Source of the DNA: Pseudomonas sp. AB6
Lineage (GTDB): Bacteria; Pseudomonadota; Gammaproteobacteria; Pseudomonadales; Pseudomonadaceae
Length of the DNA: 64,000 bases
Assembly: GCF_034314105.1 (NCBI RefSeq)
Contig: NZ_JAVIWJ010000002.1
Span: 1-64,000 of the forward strand
Direction of reading: 5' to 3'
The translations under genes and the position numbers were made by a program. Positions 36,170-45,560 of this stretch are shown here, in pieces. How positions within the stretch are numbered: position 1 is the first letter of the stretch; every line of letters begins with the position of its first letter. The notes below the pieces were generated by a model that had not been told where the DNA came from, ran no database searches, and saw nothing but the letters and a program-made list of their open reading frames with translations.

Positions 36170-36179
36170 GCAGGCTTCC

Positions 36180-36704
36180 TTAAAATACGGTCCAGGCTAG
36201 GGTGTTGCTGGTGGAGTCGGTGCAACTAGCGGCTGCAGTTGCCGAGTCCACCTCTCCCGTAGTGCTCGATCCGCCATTGATAGAGCTGGTTACCTTCTGG
36301 CCACGACTGATTTTGGTTGCCAGGGTCATGCACGCATCTCCTGGTATGCCGTTTTCGGTGAGGATGAAAGTCATGCCACCCGAAGTGACTGTGACCGTTC
36401 CGTTCCAGGCGTTGTAGAGAGTGGTGCCGGAAACACTCATGTTTGGCAGGCCTTTACTGGTCTGGAGCTGCGTGACCAGGCTCGTACCTGAAGTACCGTA
36501 TCCATTACTGCCTTTAAGCTTCCTCGTGTTGGCAATCAGTTGACCGATATTCGATTGTTCGTTACTTACATCGGAGCTGGAAAGCAGCGAACCGCCGTTA
36601 TAGATGGCATAGCCGATGCCAATGGCGATTACGATCAAAACGAACAACATAGAAAGGTCGATAAAGCCGCGTTGACAGTGTTGACTGCGGGTTTTGCGTT
36701 GCAT
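36180..36704 (-). CDS. pilS: PilS, major type IVb prepilin
   Basis: A 174-residue prepilin. A basic leader is followed by the cleavage site RG/FIDLSMLF at residues 13-14, a 25-residue hydrophobic helix and a globular domain with two conserved cysteines (GDACMTL.., AASCTDS). The fifth residue of the mature protein is Ser instead of the usual Glu, with Asp at position 3. No prepilin peptidase gene (pilU) is seen in the window, so processing probably depends on chromosomal PilD. Confidence 0.84.
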   Translation of the reverse strand: MQRKTRSQHCQRGFIDLSMLFVLIVIAIGIGYAIYNGGSLLSSSDVSNEQSNIGQLIANTRKLKGSNGYGTSGTSLVTQLQTSKGLPNMSVSGTTLYNAWNGTVTVTSGGMTFILTENGIPGDACMTLATKISRGQKVTSSINGGSSTTGEVDSATAAASCTDSTSNTLAWTVF

Positions 36705-36724
36705 AGGAACTACCTCTTGATAGA

Positions 36725-37909
36725 TTAGTGTTGAAGCGTGTTCGTGATGGCGGTCTGCATGCTGTAAGTCCCGATTAACACCAGGATCATCAGCACACCG
36801 ATGGCCATGGACGAAAAAATCAGCAGGCTCTTGGAGTACCGCTCAACGTTCTTTAACGAATTTTCCAGCCAGCGATTACTAAACCGGTGAATGGCCTCTG
36901 AGAAGCCCTTGCGCGTGGCAAGTACGCAGAGAAACTGTACGGCTTGTTTATCCGGGAACTCATGACCGGCCAACTTCAATGCCATGCCGAAGTTTTTGCC
37001 CATCCGAACGCCATAGCGCGCAGCAGTCAGCCGCTCACGCAGCCAGGGCTTGGCGTTAAGCTCCAGGGCTTCCAGTGCATCGAGCTGATTTATGTTGGAG
37101 CGAAGCATCACAGCGATATTGAGAAGGAATGTCGAACCGTGCAGTGCCTTATAGATCGACCAGGGCGGCAGCCGCTCCAGACGCACCCGAATTGGGCCGC
37201 AGAAGTAAGGCAAAGTACCGATCGAAATCACAACGAACAGTACGAAACCGATCAGTGTCACCAAACCCCAGTTGTTTACGAATGTCGACATCGAATACAA
37301 CAGAGAAGGAATGCCGGTCCAACCTTCAGGATCGGACCGGCGAGCCATCGCTGGCACCATCCTGGTGGCAATGATGTGCAGCAGATAAGCCATCAACGAC
37401 CACAACAATGCCGGATAGAGCGAGGAGGTAAGGATCAGCGAGACAATCTTTTGCCGAGCTTCAATAGTGCGCACACAGTCAAAAAATGCTTGCTGCAATT
37501 CTCCTGACTTTTCGCCTGACGCGATGATCGCCACTTCTTGATAGGGCATCCAAGGCTGGCAGGCCCAACCCAATGACTTACCATTGCTGACGGTCGCGCT
37601 CATTGCGGAGCCCGCCAAGGCTATCGGGTGAAATGGCCGCTTACCCTCGTCGCTGTAGACATTACTGACTTCCAGCAACGCCTCTTGGAGAGGCACGCCA
37701 TTTTCCAGAAGCGCCACCATGCTCTCGTAAAACTGGATGCGCTCCTTCCCACCAAATTGCTTGCTATACCAGCGATTAGCCAGTGCTGCGTATCCTTCGG
37801 TAAGTGCATCCCGGATCTGATGAAACGTCGATAAATGGTGCAACCACTTTCCTACCGACTTTTTGCTATGCCAGTTTTCACGAAGTGCATGCCGGAACTT
37901 CTTCAACAT
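36725..37909 (-). CDS. pilR: PilR, inner-membrane platform protein (GspF/PilC family)
   Basis: A 394-residue protein with two GspF-type domains. The first holds FYESMVALLENGVPLQEALL and the second repeats the pattern (LLNIAVMLRSNINQLDALEA). Three membrane helices lie near residues 160-185, 210-235 and 365-390. It anchors the assembly ATPase. The start lies inside the end of pilQ (32-base overlap). Confidence 0.87.
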   Translation of the reverse strand: MLKKFRHALRENWHSKKSVGKWLHHLSTFHQIRDALTEGYAALANRWYSKQFGGKERIQFYESMVALLENGVPLQEALLEVSNVYSDEGKRPFHPIALAGSAMSATVSNGKSLGWACQPWMPYQEVAIIASGEKSGELQQAFFDCVRTIEARQKIVSLILTSSLYPALLWSLMAYLLHIIATRMVPAMARRSDPEGWTGIPSLLYSMSTFVNNWGLVTLIGFVLFVVISIGTLPYFCGPIRVRLERLPPWSIYKALHGSTFLLNIAVMLRSNINQLDALEALELNAKPWLRERLTAARYGVRMGKNFGMALKLAGHEFPDKQAVQFLCVLATRKGFSEAIHRFSNRWLENSLKNVERYSKSLLIFSSMAIGVLMILVLIGTYSMQTAITNTLQH

Positions 37910-39512
37910 GATTCTGCTCCAGAATGTAGTGGTCGAAGTCCAGTGGACCTACGATGGTCTCTGCCATTCGTGGATCAATAATCCCCGCACGGACCTTCAT
38001 AATGGTGTGAGCTGTCTTAGTAATGCCCCCCATGTGCTTGACCCAATAATTTCGGGCTTCGCTAGCACTCTGTTTGAAAACCTTCATAAATCCGTGAGTT
38101 GTCACTAGAACTTCAGCTACAGCCGTTCGGGTTGTAACCCCCAGCATTTCGCAGTGGTTGCAGCCATCCCCTAAGAGATTCGCGTCGTCAATTTTCAATA
38201 GCGCCAATCGATCAACCAAATCGACATCGAGCTCACTAAGATGGTCCTTGGCCGGTTTCCGACAATGCTCACAAAGGACAGGTATAAGCGATTGGTTCAC
38301 TATTCCGGTCAATAGAGCCGGGTCTGTGATAAGACTGATATCCATGCCCATATCGACCAAACGCTGAAGCGACGCGATTGCGTTGTTCGTGTGCAGCGTT
38401 GAAAGCACCAAGTGCCCTGTCAGTCCGCCTGTGAATACGGCGATGCACGAAGCCAGGTCTCGAACTTCGCCGTACATAAGAATGTCTGGATCCAAACGCA
38501 TGGAATTTGCGATGGCCTCTTCCCAGGTTTCATCGCCACCTTTAGGTGACTGGTTAGCCAACAATGGATATTCAGGCGGGTCTTCGACAGTCAGGATGTG
38601 CCGCGTTCCCTTTGTATCCCTTGCAACTGAATTGATATTGATTTGTAAGGTCTTCGACTTACCAGAACCTGTGGGACCAGTGATGAAGGTGACGCCGTAG
38701 GGCAGGCGACATAGACGCCGGATCTGCCCAACTTGTACCGACAAAAAACCTAACTCCTCCATTGTTTGCTTTGTCTCATCATCCGACAGCAGTCGAAGGA
38801 CCATTAAAGGCCCGTCTACCAGTGGCCGAGTTGCTACCCGTGCGCCGAACAAGCTCAGTTGATCAACAAACTTACGGCTGACCCGCGCGTCTTGACGGAT
38901 CTCAGGCTGATAATGGTCTTTCGATACATCGCACATGCTGTTGTAGAGCGAGGAGCACAATTCGCGCCCTTTAGAACTGGGAATTTCACCGGCCTGGGTA
39001 AGCATCCCATGCAGCCGGAAGAAAATACGCGTGATGTCGTGGCCAACCACAAAATGGATGTCGCTGGCACCCGCTTTGTGAGCGCGACCCATCAGGGCAA
39101 TCACTTCTTGCTGTCGTTGGGTGGTAGCTGATACGGAGGATGGAGAGTCATCAGTTCGGGAATGAGCTTGATAGATCGCCTGAATCTCGCTCATGGTTGC
39201 CGGCTTGATTTCAAAAGCTACGTCAGCCCGCTCAAGGCGGTCCTGAAACGCCATAACATGGTGGTCCATCAGATGTTGTGAGGACACATAGAGGTATCCA
39301 TCATCAGTTAGAGCACAAAGTTGCCGTAGTGCCGGCTTGGCTTCCCACTGTTCTCCAACAGCGGTTAGTACACGCCCAATGTTGCTAGCAAGCGTTACCA
39401 CCAGCTCCTGATTAGCAGGTGGCATGTCCGGCCCTAGCAATGTCATGTGCTGGGCCTCATTGCTACTGGCGTCATGATCAGGATTGATCGGGGGTTGCGA
39501 CAGGGTGCTCAT
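37878..39512 (-). CDS. pilQ: PilQ, pilus assembly ATPase (PilB/GspE family)
   Basis: A 544-residue cytoplasmic ATPase with Walker A GPTGSGKSKT near residues 279-288. LTVEDPPEYPL, MYGEVRDLASCIAVFTGGLTGH and a four-cysteine metal site (CEHCRKPA.., CNHCEMLG) follow, as in PilB-type assembly motors. This is the thin-pilus extension motor. It is not related to the secretin called PilQ in chromosomal type IV pilus systems. Confidence 0.88.
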   Translation of the reverse strand: MSTLSQPPINPDHDASSNEAQHMTLLGPDMPPANQELVVTLASNIGRVLTAVGEQWEAKPALRQLCALTDDGYLYVSSQHLMDHHVMAFQDRLERADVAFEIKPATMSEIQAIYQAHSRTDDSPSSVSATTQRQQEVIALMGRAHKAGASDIHFVVGHDITRIFFRLHGMLTQAGEIPSSKGRELCSSLYNSMCDVSKDHYQPEIRQDARVSRKFVDQLSLFGARVATRPLVDGPLMVLRLLSDDETKQTMEELGFLSVQVGQIRRLCRLPYGVTFITGPTGSGKSKTLQININSVARDTKGTRHILTVEDPPEYPLLANQSPKGGDETWEEAIANSMRLDPDILMYGEVRDLASCIAVFTGGLTGHLVLSTLHTNNAIASLQRLVDMGMDISLITDPALLTGIVNQSLIPVLCEHCRKPAKDHLSELDVDLVDRLALLKIDDANLLGDGCNHCEMLGVTTRTAVAEVLVTTHGFMKVFKQSASEARNYWVKHMGGITKTAHTIMKVRAGIIDPRMAETIVGPLDFDHYILEQNHVEEVPACTS

Positions 39513-39524
39513 GGTAAATACTCC

Positions 39525-40097
39525 TCAAGGCTGCTCAGGCAAGGTGGTAGAGGCCGGCATCCCCATCGGCATTGGCGTACCAGGTAACCCAGCGAACCCT
39601 GTAACAGGCATGCGACTTGAAACGTCTGCAGATCTATTCACGGGCGCTGTTGAAGAGAATCCCAAGGGATATCGCTTGCCGGAACGGGTTAGAACAACGT
39701 CATCCATGCTGATGGACTCGACCTTGTATCCGCCCGGAAGCTCTCGGCCACCAGCCTGTGCCTCGATCTCGAACCCGCCGCTGTAAAGCAGCGTGGCACG
39801 CAAACTCTGGCTTGAGCCGTAGACCAATTTGACTACCGGCAGCGACTCGGTATTACTGGATACGGGCTGGATGGGCTGATACCCATAGGGGGATGGTTGT
39901 AACGTTCTCGGCTCCTCACCAGCGATCGCTCGCTGTGCTTTCGCTCGCTCACCCTGCGCCCTGTACAGATACGTTTCGCTCTGCACTGCTGAAAGCTCAC
40001 CCACGCTAATACCTACTGTGCTTTCGTCTGCGAGACCTAGCCGGGGTAAACCAGCGATGGCCAGCAACACTGGCAGGAACAAATATTCATTTCGCAT
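39525..40097 (-). CDS. pilP: PilP, periplasmic thin-pilus assembly protein
   Basis: A 190-residue exported protein with a signal-like N-terminus (MRNEYLFLPVLLAIAGLPRLGLAD), a short helix and a C-terminal domain (AQAGGRELPGGYKVESISMD..GKRYPLGFS) of the GspC/PilP type that usually contacts the secretin. It overlaps pilO by 11 bases. Confidence 0.78.
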   Translation of the reverse strand: MRNEYLFLPVLLAIAGLPRLGLADESTVGISVGELSAVQSETYLYRAQGERAKAQRAIAGEEPRTLQPSPYGYQPIQPVSSNTESLPVVKLVYGSSQSLRATLLYSGGFEIEAQAGGRELPGGYKVESISMDDVVLTRSGKRYPLGFSSTAPVNRSADVSSRMPVTGFAGLPGTPMPMGMPASTTLPEQP

Positions 40098-41412
40098 AAA
40101 GGTCTCCAGTCACTGACCAGGTCAGTTGGTCGGTCTTCAGTTCGGTAGTGATTTCGCGCAATCGAAAGCCTGTGTTAGGCACATTGCGCAGCTCGATCGC
40201 CGGCGGCACCGAGCTGCTGTACTTCAATTCAAAGTGCTTCCAGTCCGGTGGAGGGGCTGGAGGCCGGGTAGCACCACCGGGCAGGTTTGCGGGAGGTGGA
40301 ACGGCCACTGGTATTTCCGTGAGCGTCGGCGCCAGAGCTTGGCCATGTAACCAGGACGTCAAACGCGGCAGTGCTTCACTCGTTTGGAGTAATGGTTCAT
40401 CACCCGCGAGTTTCAGCTTGAGACTGATCTTCAATGCTGCACTGTTGCCATGGTCGAAGATGGCCGGCTCATCCGAAAAGTGACCTCGCGTTGCATTGAT
40501 CAACCCGCTGGCCGTGCTATTGCCTGTGCGCTTAAAGGAAGCAGATACAAGGGCGCCATCGCACACGGCTGCCGAGAACACCCACCCTGAAATACTCAAA
40601 GGAATACGGTCAATTGCCCCGTTGCAGCCCGCGATGAAGTCAGCGACGTCGGGATGCTTTGCCCACGGATGTTCCAGTGCTTGCATCGTTTGCTGCTGGT
40701 TAGAGCGCGCATTCAGTGCGTCCAGTTCGGCTTGGCGCTGCATAGCAGCGACTCTGGCCTGACGTACCGTATAGCTGTTCCATTGTTGCCATCCGATCAG
40801 AGCACCAATGACCAAAGCGCCGACTAACGAGACTCGTGTTAGCTCGCTTTTAGACAGCCCGAAGGTGAGTGGACGTAACCGATATTCTCGACGCAAATTC
40901 TGCGGGTGAAGTAATGGCCCGACATCGAGACTGTCACCTCCCCGCTCGAATTCTTTGGGCAGGTAGATGTCCTTAAATGCTATCGAGCTGCTAAGCATCT
41001 GGGCGACTTTGCGCTGAGTTTCCTCAGCGGTACCGACCTGATCACAAGCAGGAAGAACGGCGCCTTGATCCACTGCGACTAAAGCGTATCGATCTTCATT
41101 CGGGGAGACTCGCCAAGCGGCGATCCATGAATCGCCCAACTGACCGGCCAATGACGCGGCGAGTGAGTACATACCTTTCACTGCGCCATCATTGTGAGCG
41201 ACAAATCCGGCTTGAATGATGGTCTTAGCGGGCCGGATAGCCACGATATCCATCATTTCTTTACGACCGAACTGGCGAGCCTCACGCATATAGCCCGTAA
41301 GGCTGTCCAGCGGGTGCCAAAGCAACCCGGTGACAAACGAATTGCCGTGATACGTCAGTATTTGGACCTTTGCTTGCTTGGTGGGCTTGGTGGATATCGC
41401 CTTAATAGCCAT
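40087..41412 (-). CDS. pilO: PilO, type IVb pilus inner-membrane protein
   Basis: A 441-residue protein with a cytoplasmic N-terminal domain of about 190 residues (with YRLRPLTFGLSKSELTR before the membrane), one membrane helix near residues 192-212, a coiled coil and a periplasmic domain. This is the PilO2/PilO architecture of IncI and PAPI pili. It starts two bases after pilN and probably links cytoplasmic motor and periplasmic parts. Confidence 0.8.
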   Translation of the reverse strand: MAIKAISTKPTKQAKVQILTYHGNSFVTGLLWHPLDSLTGYMREARQFGRKEMMDIVAIRPAKTIIQAGFVAHNDGAVKGMYSLAASLAGQLGDSWIAAWRVSPNEDRYALVAVDQGAVLPACDQVGTAEETQRKVAQMLSSSIAFKDIYLPKEFERGGDSLDVGPLLHPQNLRREYRLRPLTFGLSKSELTRVSLVGALVIGALIGWQQWNSYTVRQARVAAMQRQAELDALNARSNQQQTMQALEHPWAKHPDVADFIAGCNGAIDRIPLSISGWVFSAAVCDGALVSASFKRTGNSTASGLINATRGHFSDEPAIFDHGNSAALKISLKLKLAGDEPLLQTSEALPRLTSWLHGQALAPTLTEIPVAVPPPANLPGGATRPPAPPPDWKHFELKYSSSVPPAIELRNVPNTGFRLREITTELKTDQLTWSVTGDLYAK

Positions 41413-41414
41413 GG

Positions 41415-43157
41415 CTATGCAGTCCGACCGAAGATTTCGTCATCCCCGGCCTGGCCTAGCAAGATCGGAGTGATGAGAACAACCAGCACACTGTGCGTCG
41501 ATGTTCGGACTTGAGAACCACCCAACCCCATGAATCCAGGACTGCCCACACCACTTTTGTTAGCGTCTTCGCTCATCTCATCGAAGCCTGACAGAATCAG
41601 CGTCTGCCCGCTGCGCAGCTTGACCTTGGGACTCAGACCTTTGGTGTCGTAATCGGCGGTCTGCGCACTGGATCCGCCGCTGGTAAATGTTGTAAAGGTT
41701 GGCTTCGAACTCATGTTGATCGAAATCATCACTAAGAGATCATCGTTCGCGATGATCCGAGGCAGCAGGGTCATGTTGAAACCAGAGGTGATCGTTCCGG
41801 CATTCAGAGCTGTACTCGTGCCAACTGAAGCCGTGCTGCTAGTTGAACTCGAAGGGATGTAGCCTTTCACGTTCCCGATCTGAATCGGTGCCGGCTGCAA
41901 GTTGAGGGTTGTCACCGATGGCGAGCGCACATCCGATACACGCCCTTGTTCGGCCAGCGCTTTAATAATTGCTGTTGAACCAGCCCACGGGGAATTGGCT
42001 GAGTCGACGATGCCAATCGACCCGGCGACGGCATTGGTGCTGATGCCAGCAGCGGTATTGGTGAGAGAAAAACCAAAATTGCCGGACAAGGATTTGTAGA
42101 CCGCTTGCCAGTTCAGACCTAACTGGTCTGTATCGGTCAGCGTGACCTCAAACACCTTCACGTTGAAAAGAACCTGCCGAGTGATTTCAGCGTTCGTCTT
42201 GTTTAGGTATGCCTCAACCCGAGCCAACACTTCAGGCCGGTCTGTGACCGTGAGTGTGCCGGTTGAGGGAGCCATATAAAGCCGACCGGGGGGCGACTGG
42301 CTCAGCATCGATTGCACGTTGTTCTGGATGTCGGAGAGGATCGAGGTGTTGAGCGTTACCTTAGTGCTTTGATTGCTGCCCGATTCACCGCTAGCGCCCG
42401 AAGCTGCGCTGGATCCACCGTTGGTCCCAGCACCGGACCCCGTGGTGGTAGTCATGCCAGACTTCACAACGGTTTCAATTTCCTGCTTATCGCCGAAGGC
42501 GTACACATCGAAAACTTTCGTGTCGAAGTAGTTCACACGCACTGCGCGCTCTGCTTGAGAGTAGTACCAAGACAGGCCGAGTCGAGAGGTCACCAGGTCC
42601 AGCAGGGCCGAAATGCGGCCATTGAACTTGATACCGTTGACGACACTTGGCGCGGCGAATCCGGCAGTGCCTATTCCCACGCCTTGCCTTGGCCCTTGGG
42701 TCGGACCAGATGGGAATAACCCTGCAAGGCTTTCCGGATTTGCCAATGCAGGCCCCTGCGCGATTTGACTCCCCCCGCTAGCAAGGACGCTCAGCCCTGG
42801 GTTGATTGCTTCAGGTGAAACCAGTACCGGCACGCCGCACTCGTTGGTAATGAACTGCGCCACGTCGGTGATGGTGATGCTACCGGTAGGACGGTAAGTC
42901 TTTTCACAGTCAAGTGCCGTAGGCAGGCCGCGCTTTGCAGCTACAGGCTGGGTAGATACCCAAGGCTTGTCACTGAAAATCACCGTTGCACGCTTTGGCT
43001 CTGGCCTTTGGTTACGGGCGTTTGCAGCATATTGGGCTGCATCGGCGCCCTCTTTCTCTGCGCGTGCAGCCGATTCGTTTACTCGCTGCAGCGTGCAACT
43101 GGTGCACACCAGCAGCGCGATGGTTATGCAATTCAACTTGAAGAACGATTTCATCAT
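41415..43157 (-). CDS. pilN: PilN, lipoprotein secretin of the thin pilus
   Basis: A 580-residue outer-membrane secretin with a probable lipidated Cys21 (IALLVCTSC). N-domains lie at about residues 90-340, interrupted by a Gly/Ser-rich linker (about 235-270), and the secretin domain runs from about 385 to the end (VSDVRSPSVTTLNLQPAPIQ; LRSGQTLILSGF). It overlaps pilL by four bases. Confidence 0.87.
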   Translation of the reverse strand: MMKSFFKLNCITIALLVCTSCTLQRVNESAARAEKEGADAAQYAANARNQRPEPKRATVIFSDKPWVSTQPVAAKRGLPTALDCEKTYRPTGSITITDVAQFITNECGVPVLVSPEAINPGLSVLASGGSQIAQGPALANPESLAGLFPSGPTQGPRQGVGIGTAGFAAPSVVNGIKFNGRISALLDLVTSRLGLSWYYSQAERAVRVNYFDTKVFDVYAFGDKQEIETVVKSGMTTTTGSGAGTNGGSSAASGASGESGSNQSTKVTLNTSILSDIQNNVQSMLSQSPPGRLYMAPSTGTLTVTDRPEVLARVEAYLNKTNAEITRQVLFNVKVFEVTLTDTDQLGLNWQAVYKSLSGNFGFSLTNTAAGISTNAVAGSIGIVDSANSPWAGSTAIIKALAEQGRVSDVRSPSVTTLNLQPAPIQIGNVKGYIPSSSTSSTASVGTSTALNAGTITSGFNMTLLPRIIANDDLLVMISINMSSKPTFTTFTSGGSSAQTADYDTKGLSPKVKLRSGQTLILSGFDEMSEDANKSGVGSPGFMGLGGSQVRTSTHSVLVVLITPILLGQAGDDEIFGRTA

Positions 43158-43960
43158 TTCTTCCTCTCAGATACGTAAAGGATCCCCTGACTCGAATTGC
43201 CATCAACGACGAAGCTGCGTTTGGCGCTGTCGTAAAGAGGGAACATCTGGCCTATCGCATCTTGGAATGTGCCTTTGAAGCTCAAGGGCGCTTCGATTGG
43301 GTAGTCCAGATCCTCCTGATTCCATATCAGTTGCACGCTCGCTCGCTGGCACCACTTGGTAACTGTCTGGTGCAGCGTGGTACCCACAGGTGCAGACCAA
43401 GTAGGTAGCGGCGGAGGCGCTGGAGCCAAGCGCGGAGCAGGAACCACTGCGAATGGCCCGACGAAGGGCGCCGGCGTCGGTACGATTAGCTTTGCAGCGG
43501 GCATCGTGGATCCAACAACGGTGACGGGCTGGATTGGGGTTGCTGAAAAATCTTTGCTCGGTGCCGCGGTTGGGGCCGTGGCCACCTTAGACGGCGTGGC
43601 GATCAGGACAGTCGGCTTGCTCGACAGTGAGGGGCTCGCCGCAGCGGCAACAGCAGCTGGAACCACAGCAGGTGCTAGGGTTGTCGCTCGTACTGTGGAT
43701 TTAGTCGACGTAGCCATTGTCGTCATCGGTGCTACAGACTTGGCTCCCGGATCGGCGGCTGAATACTTAACGCTTGCAGGAGCTGCTGGTAGAGCTGGGC
43801 TGGTTTGATACAGCCGGCGCTGGGCCAGACTGATAGCGGTCGCGCTTTGCGCAATCTGCTCATCCACCCAACCTTCCGCTGGTATCTGAGCCGTTTTTGG
43901 CGCGACGGTACAACCGGAAAGTGATGCAACTAAAGCCGTTAAAATAAAGGGGGTTCGCAT
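43154..43960 (-). CDS. pilL: PilL-like lipoprotein with C-terminal TcpQ-type domain
   Basis: A 268-residue lipoprotein with lipobox LSGC (MRTPFILTALVASLSGC). A long Ala/Pro/Thr/Val-rich unstructured linker (about residues 50-190) leads to a C-terminal domain resembling TcpQ/PilL (LHQTVTKWCQRASVQLIWNQ). It helps place the secretin. The linker is low-complexity and might vary in length between relatives. Confidence 0.75.
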   Translation of the reverse strand: MRTPFILTALVASLSGCTVAPKTAQIPAEGWVDEQIAQSATAISLAQRRLYQTSPALPAAPASVKYSAADPGAKSVAPMTTMATSTKSTVRATTLAPAVVPAAVAAAASPSLSSKPTVLIATPSKVATAPTAAPSKDFSATPIQPVTVVGSTMPAAKLIVPTPAPFVGPFAVVPAPRLAPAPPPLPTWSAPVGTTLHQTVTKWCQRASVQLIWNQEDLDYPIEAPLSFKGTFQDAIGQMFPLYDSAKRSFVVDGNSSQGILYVSERKK

Positions 43961-44004
43961 AATTGCCTCGCAGCTGGACTATGGCGTGGTGGACCGGACA
44001 AAAC

Positions 44005-44223
44005 TCATGTAGGAATTTTCATTTCCTCAATCAGCCGCTCTCCAGCCGCCTCCGCATAGTTTGTAATCAAATAACGATTTAGCTGTGCGGGCGTAATTTG
44101 CTTGCCGCCTTTGTGGCTAATATCGATAGCTTTATCGCAAAGCTCTTTGTATCCATCGGTCCCCACATAAACCACTTTCGTCGTATTACCACCCTGAAAG
44201 CTTCGAACCTTATCTCTCTTCAT
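44005..44223 (-). CDS. Small protein at the head of the pil operon
   Basis: A 72-residue protein from ATG 44223 with TGGAG in front. The N-terminus is basic (MKRDKVRSFQGGNTTKVVYV), a strand followed by helices, which could be a ribbon-helix-helix-like DNA-binding protein, but I am not sure. R64 has the small genes pilI-J-K at this place. It lies between the NusG-like gene and pilL. Confidence 0.55.
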   Translation of the reverse strand: MKRDKVRSFQGGNTTKVVYVGTDGYKELCDKAIDISHKGGKQITPAQLNRYLITNYAEAAGERLIEEMKIPT

Positions 44224-44308
44224 ATTTTCTCCAGACAAATGCAAACACACCGCGATGCGCATGCATGCAGTGTGTTTAAAAGTATTTTTTTGGGGCTAAA
44301 TCAGTTTG

Positions 44309-44842
44309 TTACCAGAGCAATTCGTTGACCTGTGGCTTCTCGATAACCGAACCGATGCGCGAGTACGGTTGGCTCCCCATATGGATGAGCACTGAGTCAT
44401 TTTGCAGCAAAGCAAAAAGCGCGGTCTGACGCTCAAGCTTTGATTTCATCAATGCAATTACTGACAAGGTTCTTAAGACGTTGGGGGAGACATTACGACA
44501 TTCAAGGCTAGTAACCTTTTGGTCGACCTGCAGCAGCAGGGATTCCCTCAATGCTTCAATCAGCGAGTTAGATACGCTGCAGATCTCGCCGCCGAACCGG
44601 ACAAATTCTTTTACGCCTGGAATGTCGGAGATCTTGGAAGGATGCACCTGCTCAGGATCGAGCCGGACAAAAAGGTAACCAGGAAAAAGCTGTGTTTCCA
44701 TGTATCGAACGGCATTGCAGTCCCGCCGTTTTTTTACTTCGATCTTGGTAGGGGCAAAAACCTCCACCCCCAACAGTTTTATCTTTTCTGTAACCATCTG
44801 AAAAGCATGAAAATTATGTGTGATCAAGTGCCATCGAAACAT
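44309..44842 (-). CDS. traB: NusG-like transcription regulator, TraB type
   Basis: A 177-residue protein from ATG 44842. The N-terminal half is a NusG/RfaH NGN domain (FRWHLITHNFHAFQMVTEKI, ETQLFPGYLFVRLD, IPGVKEFVRFGG). The C-terminal half is weakly KOW-like (FALLQNDSVLIHMGSQPYSR). It is the first gene of the 39-kb leftward pil-tra-trb operon. NusG paralogues at such positions prevent premature termination along long operons. IncI plasmids carry a NusG-like activator called TraB. The role here is inferred from family and position. Confidence 0.75.
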   Translation of the reverse strand: MFRWHLITHNFHAFQMVTEKIKLLGVEVFAPTKIEVKKRRDCNAVRYMETQLFPGYLFVRLDPEQVHPSKISDIPGVKEFVRFGGEICSVSNSLIEALRESLLLQVDQKVTSLECRNVSPNVLRTLSVIALMKSKLERQTALFALLQNDSVLIHMGSQPYSRIGSVIEKPQVNELLW

Positions 44843-44948
44843 CCCTATACCCCTGTATGCGGACACGCGCCGCCACAAACGCGCCGTAGCCCATTCCCTT
44901 TCAGCGACCCTCCACAGAGGATCTAGCCCGTCGTGTTGACGGCGGCTG

Positions 44949-44991
44949 ATTATATGTACAGTGTTAAAAATTGCAATGGCACACCGCCATT
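44949..44991 (-). promoter_or_regulatory. Promoter of the pil-tra operon with an operator-like repeat
   Basis: On the minus strand TTGCAA (44976-44971), a 16-base spacer and TATAAT (44954-44949). AATGGC-ACACC-GCCATT (44975-44991) overlaps the upstream edge of the -35. The transcript would have a 100-base leader with two hairpins (CCGTC/GACGG and GATCCTC/GAGGGTC) before traB, a place for NusG-type recruitment or attenuation. Confidence 0.65.
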
Positions 44992-45101
44992 ATTGATTCT
45001 ATGCACATTCAACAAAGTTATCAATCACATATGCATATTATGCAATTTTGCACTTTTAAATTGAGCAAGACTCCCGAAACTGACTCATTTCAGGCGGGAA
45101 A

Positions 45102-45449
45102 ATGACTTCTCCGATTCGATCGCTCATCGGTTCAAGGATCAGATCACACCGTAAAGCGAAGCACATCACACAGGCGAGGCTGGCCGAAGCGCTCGACTGT
45201 GAAGTCACCACCGTCGGCCGCTATGAACGGGGCGATTTTTCTCCCGATGGGGAGCAATTGGTCAAACTAGCGATTTTCTTCGGTGTTTCCCCTCTCGACT
45301 TCCTTCCTACGGAAGTAGAAGCCCGGTGGCAGGCAATCAGCGAGCTACGTTCGGTTCTGATCGACCTCATCTACCGGATTGATGATCCTACCGATTTACA
45401 GCACCTGATCGTTCAAGCACGCCGCCCAAAAAAGGCTAACCTTCGTTAG
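45102..45449 (+). CDS. XRE-family transcriptional regulator
   Basis: A 115-residue protein with an HTH_3 domain in residues 7-62 (ITQARLAEALDCEVTTVGRY) and a short C-terminal helix region. It is divergent from traB across a 260-base AT-rich control region with several palindromes (ATATGCATAT near 45029). This makes it the likely repressor or activator of the pil-tra promoter, as inferred from divergence. Confidence 0.78.
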   Translation: MTSPIRSLIGSRIRSHRKAKHITQARLAEALDCEVTTVGRYERGDFSPDGEQLVKLAIFFGVSPLDFLPTEVEARWQAISELRSVLIDLIYRIDDPTDLQHLIVQARRPKKANLR

Positions 45450-45560
45450 CTATTACAAGGTCATGTAGGTCTGGTAAAAAACGCGACTTCACGGCATCTT
45501 ATCGGCCCCCCGCGTGCGCGAGGGGCGCATGGGGGATTATCCAACAGGTCTGAGGCGCAG

